Positions 8,502-15,232 of a stretch of 38,172 bases of DNA are shown here, in pieces (position 1 is the first letter of the stretch; each line of letters opens with the position of its first letter). The stretch comes from a virus. The notes beneath the pieces are model-generated. The model worked only from the letters and a program-made list of their open reading frames with translations. It was not told the origin of the DNA and searched no databases. Made by a program: the position numbers and the translations under genes. The DNA lies in IMG/VR virus record IMGVR_UViG_3300036790_000123, positions 1 to 38,172 of that record; one strand, written 5' to 3'.

Positions 8502-8714
8502 CTAATACGCGGTGTTCTCCACACGCCAAGCCGCACGCTCACGACGACGGTCCTCCGCGCGTTTCCACAATCTGCGACCCCAGCAACCACAGTTGATATG
8601 GCTGTCGAGGACACGGCTATCGCGGTCGCCAAGATAGTCGGACCGACAGTCGAGGATGCGAAGCTGTGATTCGATTTTGCGCTGCTTATGATGTCTGCGT
8701 TGTGCTCTAGTCAT
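8502..8714 (-). CDS. Small basic protein next to tRNA-Leu
   Basis: A 70-aa very basic protein (MTRAQRRHHKQRKIESQLRI at the start), also containing a CGCWGRRLW segment. It starts 2 nt after the tRNA-Leu 3' end, with no good ribosome site, so expression would depend on the shared transcript. It could bind nucleic acid. No family is recognised, and it might be an HNH-flanking remnant. Confidence 0.45.
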   Translation of the reverse strand: MTRAQRRHHKQRKIESQLRILDCRSDYLGDRDSRVLDSHINCGCWGRRLWKRAEDRRRERAAWRVENTAY

Positions 8715-8716
8715 AA

Positions 8717-8801
8717 TGCCCGGGGCGAGAGTCGAACTCGCAAGCAACAAAGTTGCGGCGGCTTTTGAGGCCGCTCCCTATACCAATTTGGGCACCCGGG
8801 C
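8717..8801 (-). tRNA. tRNA-Leu (anticodon CAA)
   Basis: An 85-nt type II tRNA read leftward. The acceptor is GCCCGGG/CCCGGGC with discriminator A. The anticodon stem GCGGC/GCCGC holds the loop CTCAAAA (anticodon CAA, decoding UUG). There is a long variable arm GCAAC/GTTGC and a T-arm GCGAG-TTCGACT-CTCGC. CCA is not encoded. All stems pair and the invariant T-loop is intact, so it should be functional. Confidence 0.92.
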
Positions 8802-8805
8802 GGAG

Positions 8806-8890
8806 GGTGGCGTGCCGCCTGCCCGATACGCACCAGCCGAGGCAGGCCCACATTCTTAGACCCAGGCCGATCTCCGCTCGGCACGCCACC
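8806..8890 (-). ncRNA. 85-nt structured tRNA-like element
   Basis: A perfect 12-bp inverted repeat (GGTGGCGTGCCG and CGGCACGCCACC) encloses two further hairpins, CCGA/TCGG and GCCTGCC/GGCAGGC. This gives a multi-way junction of the same length as the tRNA-Leu four bases downstream. The 5' part (GGTGGCG, TG, CCGAGCGG) looks like the acceptor and D-arm of a type II tRNA, and CTAAGA resembles an anticodon loop. There is no TTCRA T-loop. It may be a decayed tRNA or a separate structured RNA, and the outer stem is symmetric, so the strand is inferred from the tRNA. Confidence 0.5.
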
Positions 8891-8912
8891 ACAACGCATC
8901 GTAGCACGACCC

Positions 8913-8942
8913 TTGACACCGTGGGGTAGGCGCTGATATCAT
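8913..8942 (+). promoter_or_regulatory. Promoter of island 2 with operator-like repeat
   Basis: TTGACA (8913-8918), 18-bp spacer, TATCAT (8937-8942). The 18-mer from GACACCG to TAGGCG at 8915-8932 recurs exactly at 37508-37525. There it is offset four bases relative to the -35 box, which suggests a protein-binding site rather than simple promoter similarity. Confidence 0.75.
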
Positions 8943-8970
8943 CGCGCGCAAACACCGAAAGGAAGGCGAA

Positions 8971-9300
8971 ATGAGCCGGATTGTTCTCACCAAATACGAC
9001 GGCGGACAAGACCGTGTTGTCATAGGATATGACCATCCCTGTGGCGGGGCGTTCTGGCAGGAGTTCTCACCAGAACCAACCGAAAAAGACGCTGAGGGAT
9101 GGCCTGTCTATCCCGACGATTGGGAGGAAGTCATTCGCGATGGCGGGTTCATGCCCGGTATTCCGCTCGACAAGTTGATTGAGTCAATGCCAGCAGACCT
9201 GCGAAGTCTTATGACCGCCGAGGTTATGGTCTTACTGCACGCCCACATGGACGATCCTGACTCGGGGTACCACGCACAACCAATCGACCTAACGGCCTAA
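8971..9300 (+). CDS. Hypothetical acidic protein, island 2
   Basis: A 109-aa acidic protein, with AAGGAAGG ahead of its ATG. It begins MSRIVLTKYDGGQDRVVIGY and includes HPCGGAFWQEF and a helical MPADLRSLMTAEVMVLL segment. The fold looks small and compact. No family is recognised and there is no membrane segment. It is first in a four-gene rightward unit that opposes the head operon. Confidence 0.75.
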   Translation: MSRIVLTKYDGGQDRVVIGYDHPCGGAFWQEFSPEPTEKDAEGWPVYPDDWEEVIRDGGFMPGIPLDKLIESMPADLRSLMTAEVMVLLHAHMDDPDSGYHAQPIDLTA

Positions 9301-9326
9301 AGTACTACTCACCGAAGGAGTGACGA

Positions 9327-9689
9327 ATGTCTGTCTCACAAACACTGGAACGTGCTCTTGCTGTGATTGACACACCCGAAAAGTGGTGTGTAGGGAAGCG
9401 CGACGACGGGTTTGGCCGCCATTGCGCGTTAGGTGCTATCGATGCGGCGGGCGTCCCTTCCTACGAAGGCGTCGACGAAGCTATTGTGGCCCTCGCGAAA
9501 GCGCTGCCATCCGACGCACCCGAGCCCGAATTCGACACACACCCATGGTGGGTTGCCACCTACAACAACACGTCGGATTATCCGACTGTGCGCGCATGGT
9601 TTCAAAGGGCGATCCGTAACGCCAAAACAGCCGAAGCCGAACCCCTCGCGATACCTAGTCCTGTGACCGATCCTGTGCTAGCAGCATAA
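9327..9689 (+). CDS. DUF6197-like protein
   Basis: A 120-aa protein. The order TLERALAVIDTPEKWCVGKR, HCALGAIDAAG and VATYNNTSDYPTVRAWF matches the pattern of the DUF6197 family (WCqG..., CALGA..., a late N-D/S-P-T helix), which is found in actinobacteria and their phages with unknown function. AAGGAG lies 7 nt before ATG 9327. The final 20 residues are Pro/Ala-rich and probably disordered. Confidence 0.75.
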   Translation: MSVSQTLERALAVIDTPEKWCVGKRDDGFGRHCALGAIDAAGVPSYEGVDEAIVALAKALPSDAPEPEFDTHPWWVATYNNTSDYPTVRAWFQRAIRNAKTAEAEPLAIPSPVTDPVLAA

Positions 9690-9713
9690 ACAAGGAAAGG
9701 AAAAACCGACGAA

Positions 9714-10031
9714 ATGGCGCCAGACAGCAAGAAGCGTTTTACCGTCACACAAGACCATCTCGCTCTACTAGCGGAAATGGAAACAAGCTGGGATGACTGC
9801 GAATTCGGGGCACCCGAGATAGACCCGAAACGACCATACGGCAACTCGGACGTAATCAATGACATGCGCGACATTCTCGGAGAGGGTTATACCGACGAGC
9901 AGCTGCATGCGCTTCATCGTGAGATGCAAACAGTGCTCGCATGCTTGTTGCGCGGCCACGGTCTGCGCCTTGGCGAGTACACGGCTGACGAATATCGATC
10001 CAACTGGCATATCGTGGAGCAGGTCGCATGA
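9714..10031 (+). CDS. Hypothetical protein, island 2
   Basis: A 105-aa soluble helical protein (DVINDMRDILGEGYTDEQLH is a clear helix-turn segment) with no recognised family. AAGGAAAGG stands upstream of ATG 9714. The TGA overlaps the next ATG (ATGA), so translation is coupled. Confidence 0.7.
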   Translation: MAPDSKKRFTVTQDHLALLAEMETSWDDCEFGAPEIDPKRPYGNSDVINDMRDILGEGYTDEQLHALHREMQTVLACLLRGHGLRLGEYTADEYRSNWHIVEQVA

Positions 10032-10207
10032 TTACTACTCGGTCGCTTCAACCCGACGACGAACTAGCGGACACATACGAACAATTCGTTGCTCGGCTCA
10101 AAAAGCGCCCTGACGGAATGTCGCCCCTACGCTACATGGCGACAAACGGCCTCGGACGCAAGCCTTACTCCGAATGGGTTCTGCGCTGGCTACGAGAAAG
10201 GGACTAA
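10028..10207 (+). CDS. 59-aa hypothetical protein, island 2
   Basis: Starts at ATG 10028 by ATGA overlap and ends TAA at 10207. It encodes 59 residues with a basic C-terminal helix (YSEWVLRWLRERD), perhaps nucleic-acid binding. A further 15-codon frame (ATG 10212 to TAG 10259) follows and is the last candidate of the island before the convergent leftward gene. The latter is too short to trust. Confidence 0.6.
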   Translation: MITTRSLQPDDELADTYEQFVARLKKRPDGMSPLRYMATNGLGRKPYSEWVLRWLRERD

Positions 10208-10299
10208 GCCCATGGACCACGAACTATACGTAGAACGCGCGATTATTACTGCTGCCTAGCCCGTGCAGCGCTTAGCACCATTCACCATAGTTGTGGCTG

Positions 10300-10680
10300 C
10301 TAGCCCCACAGTCGGAAGCGGTCCTTCCGAGACACAACAGGCTCCTCATACCCTCGCGGACGCCACGACGCAACCTCAGCCGTAGACGGCAAAACCACCA
10401 CCCTATTCTCCGGCAACTGCTTCTGCACATACGCCTGAGTAGCCGCGAACTCCTCCGGCTCCAACGACGCAGGAACCCTGATCAACACCGTGTCACCAGC
10501 ACGAATACTCAGATTCGCTAGTGACCGCATTCCTTGGGTGCCCGTGTCCGCATACACCTGAGCCAAATAAAACACTGAAACGGCGGCGACGATGAGGGCG
10601 AGCCAGAAGCCTACCTTGTACCAAGCGGCGGCCGTAGCAAGCGTGCCCGCGACAACCTCAAGGATATCCCCGACCTTCAT
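10300..10680 (-). CDS. Single-pass membrane protein of the head block
   Basis: A 126-aa protein with one strong hydrophobic stretch near residues 22-45 (VGFWLALIVAAVSVFYLAQV). A soluble C-terminal part follows, containing SIRAGDTVLIRVP and RVVVLPSTAEVASW. The topology suggests a membrane-anchored protein. A lysis or superinfection role is possible, but nothing specific shows it. Its ATG overlaps the upstream stop (ATGA). Confidence 0.7.
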   Translation of the reverse strand: MKVGDILEVVAGTLATAAAWYKVGFWLALIVAAVSVFYLAQVYADTGTQGMRSLANLSIRAGDTVLIRVPASLEPEEFAATQAYVQKQLPENRVVVLPSTAEVASWRPRGYEEPVVSRKDRFRLWG

Positions 10681-10844
10681 CGGGCGGTCGCCGGTAGCTC
10701 GGTGGTTACCCCAATCTCGTCGGCATAAGAACGCAAATCATCGCACTCGCGAACATACTGAAATCCAGTCACCTCATCTACTAGTGCCCGCATCCCCACC
10801 TTGGCAAGCCGAACCTGCTCGGCCAATTCGGTACCGTCTCTCAC
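10677..10844 (-). CDS. 55-aa hypothetical protein
   Basis: Starts at GTG 10844 by GTGA overlap and ends by ATGA overlap with the membrane-protein gene. It has 55 residues, mostly helical (RLAKVGMRALVDEVTGF). The tight coupling at both ends supports a real gene in a three-gene unit (11344 to 10300). Family unknown. Confidence 0.65.
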   Translation of the reverse strand: MRDGTELAEQVRLAKVGMRALVDEVTGFQYVRECDDLRSYADEIGVTTELPATAR

Positions 10845-11344
10845 GCCTCGTCCACCAAGAAATCGTCGTCGTCATCGTCGTCGCTCACATAAGCGTCAGC
10901 GACCGCGAACAACGCCGAAGCCAACCTGTCACCATGCTCCTCGCACAACCCGTCAATCCCCACCCTCACACCGTGATCACCGATCACCAACGTAGCAACC
11001 ACATCATCCTCCGACGGCGACAGGTCCGCGCCGCAATCCTCGCACACGGCTGCGTCGTCACCATGGCACTCGCAGTCGGGATCGTCGCACACCGGATTGT
11101 CCACGCGCTCCAAAAACTCCTCCACCATCTCCGGGGGAAGCCAGCCCGCATCAAACGCTGTTTCAACCCACGACTCGTCATCGTCACCGAACGGCAGCAA
11201 GCCCGCGTCCGCAAGCATGACCGCAACCTTCGTGAGTTTCCGTGCGATCCTCGCCGCATCATCGGCGCGCCCAAGGCGACCCTCGCTGGCCGCTTCGCTC
11301 TCCGCAAGGTCGATAAAGGTCTGGATAGCCTCAAGAATGCGCAA
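10841..11344 (-). CDS. Acidic cysteine-rich protein
   Basis: A 167-aa strongly acidic protein from TTG 11344, with AGGAGA just upstream. The N-terminal half is helical. Around residues 84-105 there are CDDPDCECHGDD and CEDCGADL, followed by a Cys-Glu-Glu-His, so a zinc site is likely. The end is a run of seven aspartates. A nucleic-acid-mimic or metal-binding role is possible but unproven. The start diverges from the promoter pair of the RNA-repair island only 25 bp away. Confidence 0.7.
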   Translation of the reverse strand: MRILEAIQTFIDLAESEAASEGRLGRADDAARIARKLTKVAVMLADAGLLPFGDDDESWVETAFDAGWLPPEMVEEFLERVDNPVCDDPDCECHGDDAAVCEDCGADLSPSEDDVVATLVIGDHGVRVGIDGLCEEHGDRLASALFAVADAYVSDDDDDDDFLVDEA

Positions 11345-11368
11345 TGTTCTCCTTCGCTGAAGCAGGGG

Positions 11369-11398
11369 TTGACAGACACTACGGGGTAGCGATAGAAT
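11369..11398 (+). promoter_or_regulatory. Upstream promoter of the RNA-repair island
   Basis: TTGACA (11369-11374), 18-bp spacer, TAGAAT (11393-11398), followed by CGCGCGAAA as at the 8913 promoter. The spacer GACACTACGGGGTAGCGA is a variant of the operator-like repeat and contains CTAC-GGG-GTAG. Confidence 0.7.
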
Positions 11399-11437
11399 CG
11401 CGCGAAACGACCAAAGGACGGCGGCTAAAAGTGCCCC

Positions 11438-11466
11438 TTGACAAACGCCACAAGACCCGATACGGT
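11438..11466 (+). promoter_or_regulatory. Downstream promoter abutting the tRNA-like element
   Basis: TTGACA (11438-11443), 17-bp spacer, TACGGT (11461-11466). Transcription would start near 11473, within a few bases of the 5' end of the tRNA-like element, giving an RNA with almost no leader before it. Confidence 0.65.
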
Positions 11467-11475
11467 CTCCATACC

Positions 11476-11551
11476 TTCGCTGTAGCGCTCAATTCAGAGC
11501 ACCTGGCTCTTGCTTTCCGGGTGGATGCGGGTTCAAGTCCCGCCAACGAGG
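11476..11551 (+). tRNA. Degenerate tRNA-Lys-like element
   Basis: A cloverleaf can be drawn. The acceptor is TTCGCTG/CAACGAG (one C.A mismatch, extendable by two G-C pairs to 11474/11552). TA follows, then a D-arm with GAGC, and an anticodon stem CCTGG/CCGGG. The variable region is 5 nt and the T-arm GCGGG-TTCAAGT-CCCGC is perfect. The anticodon loop is CTCTTGCTTT, ten bases instead of seven. It starts like the CTCTT of tRNA-Lys(CUU) but carries three extra bases. The D-loop lacks GG. It is therefore unlikely to be a normal translator. Its 3' strand holds the GAGGG ribosome site of the next gene. Confidence 0.5.
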
Positions 11552-11560
11552 GACATCACA

Positions 11561-12925
11561 ATGTCTGACCGCGAATGGCTGGCAAACAGCCTTACACGTC
11601 GCGAGCCGACACACGCAGTAGCGAAGCACATCGCCTCACTTGATCTCGCGCTGCCAGTATCACTCGGACGACAGGTTTCGTCACTAGGACGCTCCCGCGA
11701 ATGGTACATGAACGACGACTTTGATGTTGTCGTTCCCGCACAGCATCAAGTGGACACGTTCGATACGTTGTTCGGTATTCGCTCCGCTGACCCGACAAGT
11801 CCGCAAGCGCTACGTCAACTAGTCGCAGACGGCATGCGTTACCTCGGGTATGGTGACGAGCACCCGACCGCGATTCTCGCAGCATGCACACGCCTCAAGA
11901 CATACGCCCACAAGCGCGTGCGGTTCCTGCGGCGACTAGACGAAAAGGCTGACCGCCTTGAGGCGAACTGGCGACTCCGACACGCACAAATGCAGGCTAA
12001 GAGCCGTCTGGCGTACCGAATCGACGCTGACCGTTGCGACGACCTGACACTCGCTTGCTGCGCATATTGGGCAGCGCGAGCAAACCGACGCTCCATCTTT
12101 ATGGTCGGGTCACAAAGCCGCGCAAAGGACGAGATAGCCGAAGGACTAGGCGCGCTTCTTGCGGACAATGAACGTACCGACTGGTACTCCGTCGCGCTTA
12201 TTCACCCCACAAAGGACGTGATCGAACAACTAGCGGCCGAAGAACGCGGGCGACTGCTCAGCACATTCCACTCTGAAATGGCTATCGCTGCGCGCGAGCT
12301 TGCAAAGCTCTGGCCGACATTGCCAGTTCGAATGCGTGCCGAGATGGTTGTCGTGCGCGGCATCGACTCGTCGCGATGGAATGCCTACGCCGGAGCGCTC
12401 AACACAATGCGTCAGGCGTGGATCAGCGCTGTTGTAGCGTCCAATCTAGACGCAATCCTAGAAAGCTACCTACCAGGCAAAACGCCCCGCCTCATGGCGT
12501 CAGACGTTGCGTGGATGTATCGCGGACATGGCATGGAGTTACACGAAGATACGCGCATGTTCGTGCGCCTAGAATCCCCGTGGGATGTAGTCAACGGCGT
12601 GCGCACTCAAGGACGTGCTCAAGTTCTCGCGGCCGCGAAGCTTGCCAACGTAAACGCAACGGAGACGGGATGGATAGGCCCACACAAGTCGATAGCGGCC
12701 GAAGCACCCACGCCCGAACCTGCGCTAGTACACGGTGTGGTAGTTACCGATCCCGAACTAGCGGAAACACTCAAGCGGTGCGGTGTGTTCAGCGGCAAAG
12801 AACTCAAGCACCTAGACGAACTACTTGCAGCCCCGTCGATTAGGCGTCGTGAGATTCGCGATGGTGACTCGATATTGCCGTATGTAGAGCCCGCAGACAA
12901 GTCGCCACTATACGGTAGGATCTAG
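11561..12925 (+). CDS. Unrecognised 454-aa protein leading the RNA-repair cassette
   Basis: Starts at ATG 11561 (MSDREWLANSLTRREPTH), with GAGGG 8 nt upstream inside the tRNA-like element. It has 454 residues. It is soluble, Arg- and Ala-rich and mostly helical, with a basic helical middle (AHKRVRFLRRLDEKADRLEA) that may contact RNA. There are no transmembrane segments. I see no P-loop, KxDG, HAD or nuclease motif. It lies five bases upstream of the RNA ligase GTG, so it is probably translated with it. By position it is a candidate extra component of the tRNA-repair system, such as an RNA-binding or chaperone subunit, but this is inference. Confidence 0.75.
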   Translation: MSDREWLANSLTRREPTHAVAKHIASLDLALPVSLGRQVSSLGRSREWYMNDDFDVVVPAQHQVDTFDTLFGIRSADPTSPQALRQLVADGMRYLGYGDEHPTAILAACTRLKTYAHKRVRFLRRLDEKADRLEANWRLRHAQMQAKSRLAYRIDADRCDDLTLACCAYWAARANRRSIFMVGSQSRAKDEIAEGLGALLADNERTDWYSVALIHPTKDVIEQLAAEERGRLLSTFHSEMAIAARELAKLWPTLPVRMRAEMVVVRGIDSSRWNAYAGALNTMRQAWISAVVASNLDAILESYLPGKTPRLMASDVAWMYRGHGMELHEDTRMFVRLESPWDVVNGVRTQGRAQVLAAAKLANVNATETGWIGPHKSIAAEAPTPEPALVHGVVVTDPELAETLKRCGVFSGKELKHLDELLAAPSIRRREIRDGDSILPYVEPADKSPLYGRI

Positions 12926-12929
12926 TGCG

Positions 12930-13946
12930 GTGTTCGACCGTGAGCAGTTAGACTCACTCGTCGCTGAAGGGTGGCTGCGATCACAACGCCACCCCGAAGC
13001 CGACCTTTGGATCTACAACTACACTGAACACACACAATTCGAATCGCACTGGACACCCGAAACGCTCGCATGTCGCGGCTTGGTTCTCGACACGGACGGC
13101 AACGTGATCGCCCGGCCGTTCCCAAAGTTCTTCAACTACGGTGACCCGCAAATCGGTGAAATCCCGATAGAACCATACACCGTCACCGAAAAGCTCGACG
13201 GCAGCCTAGGCATCGTCTACCGCTTGGAAGGCGTCCCGCACATCGCGACACGCGGATCATTCACAAGCGACCAAGCAATAAAGGGAACCGCGATGCTGCG
13301 AGAACAAGAACTCGCGCACTTCGACGGAATCACGGCGCTCTTCGAAATCGTGTACCCCGAAAACAGGATCGTCGTGGACTACGGCGGCCAAACAGCACTC
13401 ACCCTACTCGCCGCCATCGACAACGCTACGGGCCTCGACACGGCACTACCGTACTACACTGGCCCGAAGGTCCAACACCACGGCGAAGTCTCGTTAGAAA
13501 CGCTCACAACGCACGACAGGCCCAACTGTGAAGGCTACGTCGTCGCGTTCCAATCTGGTTTGCGCGTAAAAGTCAAGCACGCAGAATACGTGAGACTCCA
13601 CAAGATCGTCACAGGCATCAACGCCAGGTTCGTCTGGGAATCAATGCGCGCAGGCGATGACCTCACTACGCTACTCACTGGCATACCCGACGAAATCTAC
13701 CAATGGGTAGATAATACACGCAGACAAATTCAGTTCGATTACGACGAACTAGAGGCAGCCGCGCTAACCGTATTCACTCAGCGACCGCTTGACGTTGAAC
13801 GTAAAGAGATCGCCGCATATTTTCTCGGATCGTCTGCTAGCCCATCGGTGATGTTCAGCATGCTGGACGGCAAAGACTACGCTGACATAATCTGGAAAGC
13901 CATCCGACCAGAAGCACTCACACCAACCTATGGGGACATCGCATGA
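12930..13946 (+). CDS. RNA ligase, T4 Rnl1-like
   Basis: A 338-aa ATP-dependent RNA ligase that would seal 3'-OH and 5'-phosphate ends. Nucleotidyltransferase motifs in order: TLACRGLVLD upstream, EKLDGSLG with the adenylated Lys at about residue 88 (motif I), ATRGSF (motif Ia-like), LFEIVYPENRIVVDYG (motif III/IIIa), CEGYVVAF (motif IV) and RVKVKHAEYVRLHK (motif V). The length is close to T4 Rnl1 (374 aa). It starts at GTG 12930 after TAGGA and overlaps the kinase gene by ATGA. In T4, Rnl1 and Pnkp together repair tRNA cut by host anticodon nucleases. Confidence 0.9.
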   Translation: MFDREQLDSLVAEGWLRSQRHPEADLWIYNYTEHTQFESHWTPETLACRGLVLDTDGNVIARPFPKFFNYGDPQIGEIPIEPYTVTEKLDGSLGIVYRLEGVPHIATRGSFTSDQAIKGTAMLREQELAHFDGITALFEIVYPENRIVVDYGGQTALTLLAAIDNATGLDTALPYYTGPKVQHHGEVSLETLTTHDRPNCEGYVVAFQSGLRVKVKHAEYVRLHKIVTGINARFVWESMRAGDDLTTLLTGIPDEIYQWVDNTRRQIQFDYDELEAAALTVFTQRPLDVERKEIAAYFLGSSASPSVMFSMLDGKDYADIIWKAIRPEALTPTYGDIA

Positions 13947-14835
13947 CCATCGTACACCTGATGCAAGGCTTACCAGCGAGCGGCAAAACCACGTTCGCGC
14001 GCACACTCGACACTATGCGCTTCAGCCTTGACGATTACCGAGCGATGATGTGGAACACCGAATGGTCAAAAGAAAAAGAACACGTCGCCGTTCGGGCACT
14101 CATCGGCTCAGCAACAGAAGCAATCAAACTCAGCCGAGATATAGTGATCGACAATACACACCTGTCGCCAAGCACGCCAAAACTGTACCGCAAGGAATTC
14201 GCGCGACTATGCGTCACATTCGAGGTTCACAGTTTTGCAAGTGTGAGTATCAACGAATGTATCGCGCGAGATTCCATGCGAGCAGCATCCGTTGGTGAGG
14301 ATGTGATCCGTAGGCTCGCAGCTAACTACGAGAAAGCGTCGAAGAACGGGTGGCGACTAACCGACAAATGGATGAACGGTGAACCGTACACACCACCAGA
14401 ACCATATGTGGTCGATTCGTCGCTACCGTCAATAGTGATCGTGGATAATCGACGGGGACCATAGCGATCAACGATGGGCACCGAGGCCGAGAAAGTCGCA
14501 GACGACAAACCAAACCCGAACGTGATCAAGTTAGTGTGGACGCTGGCCGACCAGTTTAATATTGTGTTTATGTCAGGTCGCGAGGATCGGTGCCGAGAAG
14601 ATACGGAGTTTTGGCTTGCAGATAATGTAACCGAAGGGATCATGGGGTATGATCTTTACATGCGTACGACGGGTGACCATCGTCCCGATTACATCATCAA
14701 AGGCGAACTCTTCGACCAACACATACGCGGTCGATACAACGTCATCGGTGTTCTCGATGACCGCAACCAAGTGGGTCAAACTCTGGCGTGATATGGGTTC
14801 TAACATGTTTGCAGGTGGCTGATGGCGAATTTTGA
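13943..14835 (+). pseudogene. Polynucleotide kinase/3'-phosphatase, frameshifted
   Basis: A T4 Pnkp-like enzyme that would phosphorylate 5'-OH ends and remove 3' or 2',3'-cyclic phosphates. The kinase half (to 14464) is intact: GLPASGKTT P-loop, IDNTHLSP, and RDSMRAASVGEDVIRRL lid. The phosphatase half is readable only after removing one base at each of five short homopolymers: AA 14447-14448, GGGG 14454-14457, AAA 14492-14494, GGG 14773-14775 and TT 14798-14799. That restores VDIDGTIAINDGH (the HAD nucleophile), the intact FMSGREDRCREDTEFWL, LDDRNQVVKLWRDMGLTC and QVADGEF ending at TGA 14835. As written, a separate kinase (stop 14464) and phosphatase fragment (14474-14791) lacking DxDGT would be made. 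Confidence 0.85.
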
Positions 14836-15232
14836 GGCAGGGCACACAGACCAAACGGTAATCACTCGTGTCCTCGTCGGCTCACGCCTCCACGGCGTAC
14901 ACAACGACCAGTCCGACCATGACTGGCGCGGCATCCACGTAAGCCCACTAGGCAACCTGATCTCGCCATTCGCGAAAACCGCTAACACCATCTGGATCGA
15001 AGGCGACCAAGACAACACCAGTTACGAACTCAACGAGTTTACGAAACTCGCTACGCACGGTAACGCCACGATCCTCGAAGTATTCTTCAGCGATCAAATA
15101 GCCGAAACATCCGACACCGCTGACGAAATGCGCACAAACTGGCGCAACTTTATCGACACCGACAAATTCGTGATGGCATCCCCAACATTCCGTGGATCGA
15201 AGAACTTCCTGTTGCGCGCGTACTTGCGCTAA
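14822..15232 (+). CDS. RlaP-like nucleotidyltransferase, C-terminally short
   Basis: A 136-aa protein with the polymerase-beta-type nucleotidyltransferase signature VLVGSRLHGVHNDQSDHDWRG (GS...DxD, residues about 20-40), then ANTIWIEGDQDNTSYELNEF. This matches the N-terminal catalytic half of the PF10127/RlaP family, a group found with RNA ligases and kinases in repair operons. Family members are usually about 250 aa. Here the protein ends at ...NFLLRAYLR, exactly where the convergent terminase gene stops, so the C-terminal half is probably lost. Its ATG follows AGGTGG and overlaps the restored kinase/phosphatase end. Confidence 0.75.
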   Translation: MANFEAGHTDQTVITRVLVGSRLHGVHNDQSDHDWRGIHVSPLGNLISPFAKTANTIWIEGDQDNTSYELNEFTKLATHGNATILEVFFSDQIAETSDTADEMRTNWRNFIDTDKFVMASPTFRGSKNFLLRAYLR

